This document shows positions 58,943-64,000 of a stretch of DNA of 64,000 bases, piece by piece. Under the pieces are notes generated by a model. The model saw nothing but the letters and a program-made list of their open reading frames with translations. It did no database searches and was not told where the DNA came from. Both the position numbers and the translations under genes were made by a program. The stretch is from Herbaspirillum sp. LeCh32-8 (GTDB taxonomy: Bacteria > Pseudomonadota > Gammaproteobacteria > Burkholderiales > Burkholderiaceae_D). Positions within the stretch are counted from its first letter, which is position 1, and each line of letters opens with the position of its first letter. The stretch lies in NCBI RefSeq assembly GCF_017814915.1, contig NZ_JAGIPZ010000006.1:1-64000 (forward strand). Reading direction: 5' to 3'.

Positions 58943-60172
58943 TCAGAAATCGGCGGCGTGCTCGTCCAGATAGGCGATGTGCACGGCGCGGCGCGAGCAG
59001 GCTTCCCAGCCGGCCACCAGCACCAGCACGGCGGTCGACAAGCCGCTGACCATCAGCAGGTCGGTCAGGAAGGACAGCGGCGCCAGCGCGGCCAGCAACA
59101 CCAGGCCGGCCACGTGCGAAAGCGGAAAGCGGCGGTAGACGATCTGCTTGTAGACGCCGTTGCCCAGCACGTAGAGCGCCGGGCCCAGGATCAGCACGGC
59201 CGCGTGCAGCGCGTCGATGCGCTGGTCGGGATGGGCGATCACCAGTTCATTGCCCACCGCCGATAGGATCACGCCGGCCACGATGACCACATGCACATAG
59301 TGGAACCAGGCGCCGATGCGGCCAGGGTCGTCGGACTCGACGATGGCTTCGCTGCCGTCCTTGCTGCTGGTGTCGAAGTACATCCACCACATCGCCACCG
59401 CACCGAGGAAGGTGACCACGAAGGCGATCAGCACCGGGGTCTCCCAGTCGTGCGCGTGCGCCAGCGTGGCGCCGGTCATCAGCAGGGTCTCGCCCAGCGC
59501 GACGATCACGAACAGCTGGCAGCGCTCGGCCAGATGGCCGCCTTCGATGGTCCAGTCGTCGGTGCGCGAGCGGCCCAGACCGGGCAGCCAGAAGCCGGTC
59601 ATCGGCGAGACGTATTCGCACGCCACCGCAGCGATCCACAAACCCAGCCGGTACTGCGGCAACAGGCCGCCGGCGAGCCACAGCACCGCCGAGATCGACA
59701 GCCAGCCCAGCATGCGGCGGAAGTTGGGCGCCAGCGCGTGGCCGCGCGCCAGGCTGGCCAGCACGATGGCGGTGCGGCCGACCTGGATGGCGGCATAGGT
59801 GACGGCGAACACCAGGCCGCGCTCGCCGAAGGCCTGCGGCAACGCCGCCGCCATCACCAGCCCGACCAGCATGATGCCAAACAGCATGGTGCGGATCGGC
59901 AACGCTTCCGGATCGAACCAGTTGGTGACCCAGGCGGTGTATTGCCACGCCAGCCAGACCGCGAACCACAGCACCAGGGTCTGGAGCGCGCCCTCGGGCG
60001 TCAGCTTCTCCAGCAAATTGTGCGAAAGCTGGGTAACGGCGAAGACGTAGATCAGGTCGAAGAACAGCTCGACGAAGGAGACGCGCGCTTCATGGCCGTC
60101 GCGTACGCGCAGCAGCGAAGCGGTCCGGTGATGATGAGCGTGGGCGGAGGGGCGTTGGCTGGCGTTGTTCAT
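58943..60172 (-). CDS. LtrA-family membrane protein
   Basis: A 409-residue integral membrane protein with about 10-12 hydrophobic segments. VSFVELFFDLIYVFAVTQLSHNLLEKLTPEGALQTLVLWFAVWLAWQYTAWVTNWFDPEALPIR is the bacterial low-temperature-requirement A (LtrA) signature, and HLAERCQLFVIVALGETLLMTGATLA is its second conserved motif. The name comes from a Listeria gene needed for growth in the cold; the molecular function is unknown. A 30-residue His/Arg-rich N-terminus precedes the first helix. It is monocistronic and convergent with DUF1120 gene 3. Confidence 0.88.
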   Translation of the reverse strand: MNNASQRPSAHAHHHRTASLLRVRDGHEARVSFVELFFDLIYVFAVTQLSHNLLEKLTPEGALQTLVLWFAVWLAWQYTAWVTNWFDPEALPIRTMLFGIMLVGLVMAAALPQAFGERGLVFAVTYAAIQVGRTAIVLASLARGHALAPNFRRMLGWLSISAVLWLAGGLLPQYRLGLWIAAVACEYVSPMTGFWLPGLGRSRTDDWTIEGGHLAERCQLFVIVALGETLLMTGATLAHAHDWETPVLIAFVVTFLGAVAMWWMYFDTSSKDGSEAIVESDDPGRIGAWFHYVHVVIVAGVILSAVGNELVIAHPDQRIDALHAAVLILGPALYVLGNGVYKQIVYRRFPLSHVAGLVLLAALAPLSFLTDLLMVSGLSTAVLVLVAGWEACSRRAVHIAYLDEHAADF

Positions 60173-60518
60173 GGCGCGATTCCGGCAAAAGCGCCCGGCG
60201 CCAAGTAACAGTACGCCGGAGCTTGTTACGAAAGACTGTGGATGAGGTTGCTGCCTGACGAATATCCTCGCACGCGCGGCGGCGTGCGAACAATATCGGC
60301 GGCCCGTGTTTGCCGGATTTTTGTCGCAGGATGCGGCAAATCGGCAACGCCGGCGGCGGGCGCGGCGACGGGAAAAAGCGACACAACTGGAAACACAAAA
60401 TTACAGCGCAAGTTTCGGCCGGCTTCTAGAGTGATTTCATGGTCATGCGAAACAGGGGCTTGATCCCGGCATTGAACCGCAGCAATTCATCCATGAATAT
60501 CGACCAGCAGGAGCCATC

Positions 60519-60860
60519 ATGAAAACCACAACAACCCGTCTCTCCTTCGCTTTGCTGACCGCGCTGACCGCCGTCGGCGCCACCCTGGCCGCCGCGCCTG
60601 CGGCCCAGGCCCAGGTGGTCGGCTCGGTCAATGTGCGCATCGGCACGCCGCCTCCCGCTCCGCGCTACGAAGCAGCCCCGCCGCCGCGTCGCGGTTACGC
60701 CTGGGCGCCCGGCTACTGGGCCTGGGACGGCCATCGCCACGTCTGGGTCGGCGGCCATTGGGAACAGGTACGCCGCGGCTATGCGCGCTATGAACCGGCG
60801 CATTGGCAGCAAGGCCCGCGCGGCGGCTGGCACTTCGTGCCGGGGCATTGGATGCGTTGA
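60519..60860 (+). CDS. YXWGXW/WXXGXW repeat-containing secreted protein
   Basis: A 113-residue exported protein. Signal peptide MKTTTTRLSFALLTALTAVGATLAAAPAAQA (cleavage near residue 31). The mature part VVGSVNVRIGTPPPAPRYEAAPPPRRGYAWAPGYWAWDGHRHVWVGGHWEQVRRGYARYEPAHWQQGPRGGWHFVPGHW has four W/Y-x-x-G-x-W repeats, a pattern of short envelope proteins with no known function. AGGAGCC precedes the ATG. Pro/Arg-rich linkers suggest an extended cell-wall association. Confidence 0.85.
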   Translation: MKTTTTRLSFALLTALTAVGATLAAAPAAQAQVVGSVNVRIGTPPPAPRYEAAPPPRRGYAWAPGYWAWDGHRHVWVGGHWEQVRRGYARYEPAHWQQGPRGGWHFVPGHWMR

Positions 60861-60963
60861 ATGAGATGACGCTTGAGTCGTCTGCCTCGCGTTGGTGCGG
60901 CGTGGACATGGCCCAGTTCATCGATGACGTTCAGGGCGCTTCGACACCGCCCGTGATGCGCTG

Positions 60964-61000
60964 CGAACGACGCTGGGTCCCCGCCTGCGCGGGGACGACA
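60964..61000 (+). repeat. REP-like palindromic repeat 7
   Basis: ACGCTGGGTCCCCGCCTGCG then CGGGGACGACA, a GTCCCCGC-CTGC-GCGGGGAC stem. It lies after the WXXGXW gene. Confidence 0.8.
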
Positions 61001-61045
61001 GGTAGTGAGTTGCTCGAACCTCAAGAGGTGTCGATTATCTTCTGC

Positions 61046-61082
61046 GTGTCGTCCCGGCGCAGGCCGGGACCCAGTGTCGTTT
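61046..61082 (-). repeat. REP-like palindromic repeat 8, inverted to repeat 7
   Basis: GTCGTCCCGGCGCAGGCC then GGGACCCAGTGTCGT, touching the stop codon of mnmC. With repeat 7 it forms an inverted pair like that at 22702/22815. Confidence 0.8.
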
Positions 61083-63066
61083 AACCGTCGTCGTCCGAGG
61101 AAACCTGGCCGGCAGCCCCCTTGACCGCAAAACGCCCCGGATCGATGACGGCCAGCAAGTCGCGCGGCAGCGGCGCCGGCTCACGCTCCAGCGTAGCGGC
61201 CAGCAGTTCGGCCATCAGCGGCGCCCAGATCAGGCCGCGTGACGCGTAGCCCAGCAGGCCGTACAGGCCGGGTTGGCGCGCCACGCCTTCCAGCCGCATC
61301 GGCGTCGCGGCTGCCGCCGCTTCCATGTCGGGCAATGCGCCCACCAGCGGCAGGCGATCGGGGGCGATGCAGCGAAAGCCCACGCGACCTTGCAGATCGG
61401 CATCGGCGGCCTCAGGCATCGCGTAGTGCGCGCCGATCTCCGGCAGCATGTGCTGCAGCCGTTCGAGGTTCTCTGCATGGCTGGCGCTACGCAGCGCGGT
61501 GTCGTCGTCGCGGTCGTAGCTGGCGCCCATGCAGATGCGGCCGGCATAGGGCCGGGTCAGGTAACCGTCGCCGCACAGGGCCACCGGCACCTCGGGAAAG
61601 CCCTGCGCCGGCAGGTGCGTGACCTGGCCGCGCACGGCGTTCAGCGGCAGCGGCGCGCTCTGCGCCAAACTGCGCGCCTGGGCGCCGGCGGCGAGGATGA
61701 CCACCGGCGCCTGCGCGATCACCGCGCCCTGCGCGTCCAGGGCCTGCCAGTCCTCACCGATGCGACGCAGCGCGGCGACCGTGCGCTGGAAGTGCGTGAC
61801 GACCTCGCTCTGTTCGCGCGCCGCCGCCAGCAGGCGTCGGCACACCGAGGGCGGATTGAGCCAGCCGGCCTCGGGAAAGAAATAGCCGCCGCCCATGGTC
61901 GGCATGCCCAGCAGCGCCTGAGTGTCCTGCGCGCTCATCCAGCGCGCGTAGCGGGCGGGATAATTCCACTGCGCCGCGCCTTGCTCGAACGACAGCGCCT
62001 GCTTGGCGTCACGCCCGAACTGCAGGATGCCGCAGGCCTCGCCGATAATCGCCGTCCCCTCGTGCGTGCCGACGCCGCCCAGCCGTTGCAGGTGGCGCGC
62101 AGCGAACAGGAAGGCGGCGCGCGTCAGGCGCGCCAGCGGGCTGTCGTCGCGCGCCAGCGCCGGCATGAACAAGCCGCCGTGGTTGCCCGAGGCGTGGGTG
62201 GCGACATCGCTACCGGCGTCGATCAGATCGATGCGCCAGCCGCGTGCGGCCAGGCGCTCGGCGGCAGCGGTGCCGGCCAGGCCGGCGCCGATCACCAGCG
62301 CATGGCGCGCATGCGGCGGACGGCGCAACAGCGGCGTATCGGCCGCGGCTACGTGTGACGGCGGACGTCCCCAGGCGGGGGCATAGCGCAGTGCCAGTAC
62401 ATCGTTCAACGCCGGCGCATCCACCACCCTCTCGCCGGCAAACCCGACCTGGCGCATGGCGGCGGCGCTGTCCGCGCCCTGATAGACCAGCGCGCGCGCG
62501 CCGGTCCACGCCAGGCGCGCCAGGCGCTTGCAGGCATGCGCGTTCCAGTCGGTGGCGGATGCGTCGAAATCCTGCCGGCGGCCGTGCAGGTAGAACAGAT
62601 CGGCCGGCACCTCAAGCCGCGCCAGCTCCTCATCGGCGCCGCCGAACACCAGCGTCAGCGTGACGCGACCGTGATCCAGCAACAAGCGGTGCGTGCCCGG
62701 CAGCAGCAGTGGCCAGACGGCGCGCAACTGGGCGGCATACTCTTCCAATCCGGGCCAGTCGCCGTGCGCCTGCGCCAACTGTTCCACGGTGCAGGGATGC
62801 GGCTGGATCGCCGCATAGTGCAAGCGGCGCGCGCCGCCCTGCCCGGCTTGCCTGGCAAACCGGCGCCAGGTCTGCAGGAAGGCCAGGCCGGCGCCGAAGT
62901 GCAGGTCCAGGATCGTTGCGCTCTCCTGCTCGGCCAGGCAGGCCTGCAAGCCGGCGGCAGGCGTGGCCAGCAGCGCCTCCATGAAGGCGGCGTCGCCCGC
63001 GGCCGGATCGGCGCGCCAGGCGGCAAGCAATTCTTCGGAGGCGGGACGGATGGGACGAGCGGGCAT
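61081..63066 (-). CDS. mnmC: MnmC-type tRNA modification protein, methyltransferase half degenerate
   Basis: A 661-residue protein. MnmC removes the carboxymethyl of cmnm5(s2)U34 with its FAD half and then methylates nm5(s2)U34 with its SAM half. The C-terminal FAD/DAO domain (about 258-640) is intact: GAGLAG at 260-265, ASGNHGGLFMPALARDDSPLARLTRAAFLFAARHLQRL, and GYASRGLIWAPLMAELLAATL. The N-terminal half is poor: its first ~40 residues are missing, the SAM loop reads LDLHFGAGLAFL (53-64) and the catalytic LDGFAP-type segment reads FYLHGRRQDF with His161 where Asp is expected. So only the oxidase half looks active. The ATG at 63066 is used; the longer TTG reading has no ribosome site. Confidence 0.82.
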   Translation of the reverse strand: MPARPIRPASEELLAAWRADPAAGDAAFMEALLATPAAGLQACLAEQESATILDLHFGAGLAFLQTWRRFARQAGQGGARRLHYAAIQPHPCTVEQLAQAHGDWPGLEEYAAQLRAVWPLLLPGTHRLLLDHGRVTLTLVFGGADEELARLEVPADLFYLHGRRQDFDASATDWNAHACKRLARLAWTGARALVYQGADSAAAMRQVGFAGERVVDAPALNDVLALRYAPAWGRPPSHVAAADTPLLRRPPHARHALVIGAGLAGTAAAERLAARGWRIDLIDAGSDVATHASGNHGGLFMPALARDDSPLARLTRAAFLFAARHLQRLGGVGTHEGTAIIGEACGILQFGRDAKQALSFEQGAAQWNYPARYARWMSAQDTQALLGMPTMGGGYFFPEAGWLNPPSVCRRLLAAAREQSEVVTHFQRTVAALRRIGEDWQALDAQGAVIAQAPVVILAAGAQARSLAQSAPLPLNAVRGQVTHLPAQGFPEVPVALCGDGYLTRPYAGRICMGASYDRDDDTALRSASHAENLERLQHMLPEIGAHYAMPEAADADLQGRVGFRCIAPDRLPLVGALPDMEAAAAATPMRLEGVARQPGLYGLLGYASRGLIWAPLMAELLAATLEREPAPLPRDLLAVIDPGRFAVKGAAGQVSSDDDG

Positions 63067-63301
63067 TGGCTGCAATCAAGGATGGAAAGCGGGAACAAAC
63101 AAAGCGGAAACGAAGGCCGCCATTCTACGCCCGGCCTCGCTGGCCAACCTTGCGGCTTGACAAAGCTGCGCTGCAGCAATAATCTGCATACAGAACACGA
63201 AAAACGACATCCGGGGAACATGCTGCCATGCGGGCGTCTTTGCGATATCGTTTTCCTTGCCCGGCCCCAGAGGCCCTCATCTCTTTTTCGACGGCAGTGC
63301 C

Positions 63302-64000
63302 ATGTACAAAATCGATGCCCCGGCGCAGCTGATCGAGCAGGTCTATCACGCCATCTTGGATGCGATCTGCTCGGGCACGCTGGCCCCCAATGAAAAGATC
63401 ACCCAGGAAGGCCTGGCCGAGCAGCTGGGCGTGTCGCGCCAGCCCATCCTGCAGGCCTTCCAGCTGCTCAAGCGCCAGGGCTTCATCGAGGATGCCGGGC
63501 GCAAGGGCGTGATGGTGACGGCGCTGGATCCGCGCAAGCTGATGCAGCTCTACCAGGTGCGCTCGGTGCTGGACGGCCTGGCCGCGCGCGAGACCGCCGA
63601 GCGCTGGAAGGGCGACGCCGACCTGCGCGCCGAAGGCGTGCGCGAGGGACGCGCCTTGATCGAGGCCGGCCGCAACACCACCGACATGACCGACCTGTCG
63701 GCGCGCATCGTGGCCGACATGAACTTCCACCAGTTCATCTACCGCAGCTGCGGCAACCCCATGGTGGGCGAGACCACCGCCTTGCACTGGCACCACATCC
63801 GCCGCGCCATGGGCGCGATCCTGTCTTCCGACGTGCGCTCGCACATCGCGGTGTGGGACGAGCACGAGGCGATCCTGCAAGCCGTCATCGACGGCAAAGC
63901 CGCCGTGGCCGACAAGCTGGCTCGCCAGCACGCCGAAAGCGCTGCCGAACACCTGGCGCGGGTGCTGACCGGCGAGGACTACGCCGACAAGAGAAAGCAG
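63302..64000 (+). CDS. GntR/FCD-family transcriptional regulator, cut by the window end
   Basis: An open frame of 233 codons that runs into the window end. The N-terminal GntR winged helix-turn-helix (QLIEQVYHAILDAICSGTLAPNEKITQEGLAEQLGVSRQPILQAFQLLKRQGFIEDAGRKGVMVTAL) is followed by the FCD ligand domain (MQLYQVRSVLDGLAARETAERWKG ... RIVADMNFHQFIYRSCGNPMVGETTALHWHHIRRAMG ... VWDEHEAILQAVIDGKAAVADKLARQHAESA) with the FCD metal-ligand His/Asp/Glu positions present. Such repressors control catabolic genes in response to small organic acids. The target gene would lie beyond the window. The start is the ATG at 63302; no strong ribosome site is seen. Confidence 0.82.
   Translation, partial: MYKIDAPAQLIEQVYHAILDAICSGTLAPNEKITQEGLAEQLGVSRQPILQAFQLLKRQGFIEDAGRKGVMVTALDPRKLMQLYQVRSVLDGLAARETAERWKGDADLRAEGVREGRALIEAGRNTTDMTDLSARIVADMNFHQFIYRSCGNPMVGETTALHWHHIRRAMGAILSSDVRSHIAVWDEHEAILQAVIDGKAAVADKLARQHAESAAEHLARVLTGEDYADKRKQ

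Overview
The window is 64 kb of GC-rich chromosomal DNA from a betaproteobacterium, most likely Burkholderiales/Oxalobacteraceae (Herbaspirillum-like). This is inferred from the gene content: a QseE/QseG/QseF-type cassette, a phasin gene behind TGC-N3-GCA palindromes, DUF2863, DUF3717 and DUF1120 proteins, and an MnmC-type protein. I see no rRNA, tRNA, CRISPR array, transposase or prophage gene. It reads as an ordinary chromosome with several accessory modules.

Layout. 0-10.3 kb: a BON-domain protein; a sensor kinase/lipoprotein/sigma-54 response regulator operon (qseE-qseG-qseF); an M20 peptidase; a DHA2-type exporter; an HD-GYP protein; and a folE-BLUF photoreceptor operon. 10.5-16.9 kb: an unlinked FlgH-like lipoprotein, two small envelope proteins, a dadA-SDR operon divergent from an amino-acid ABC permease/ATPase pair, and an Lrp-type regulator. 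17.0-21.5 kb: an AT-richer fimbrial island (adhesin, small ORF, pilin, adhesin) with no chaperone or usher. It is built from repeated promoter modules and carries a duplicated fragment of the lrp 3' end. 21.6-26.9 kb: an amino-acid binding protein divergent from a lysine/2-aminoadipate catabolic trio (saccharopine dehydrogenase-like, DUF1338 2-oxoadipate decarboxylase-like, aminoadipate-semialdehyde dehydrogenase-like). 26.9-27.9 kb: a gene-free block of palindromic repeats.

27.9-36.5 kb: a small lipoprotein, DUF2863, an EamA transporter, a tandem-domain aspartate/glutamate racemase with one domain lacking a catalytic Cys, then LysR-MFS-hydratase-aldolase genes for the lower gallate/protocatechuate 4,5-cleavage route. 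36.5-49.0 kb: a long minus-strand organosulfur-scavenging operon (two SfnB-like oxidoreductases, two family-5 binding proteins, DppB/DppC-like permeases, an AhpD-like protein, an NtaA-like monooxygenase, a double ATPase, a MetQ-like protein). 49.4-55.1 kb: an MFS transporter, small proteins, a patatin-like phospholipase, a phasin with a recognisable promoter/operator region, and an FAD-dependent oxidoreductase. 55.3-58.9 kb: three DUF1120 secreted proteins, two with nearly identical leaders and operators, flanking a MarR-GNAT regulator. 58.9-64 kb: an LtrA protein, a WXXGXW-repeat protein, an MnmC whose methyltransferase half looks inactivated, and a GntR/FCD regulator cut by the window end.

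Candidates for less-described biology are the DUF1120/MarR-GNAT locus, the fimbrial island, the folE-BLUF pairing and the enzymes with a lost catalytic residue in one domain (racemase, MnmC, SDR).
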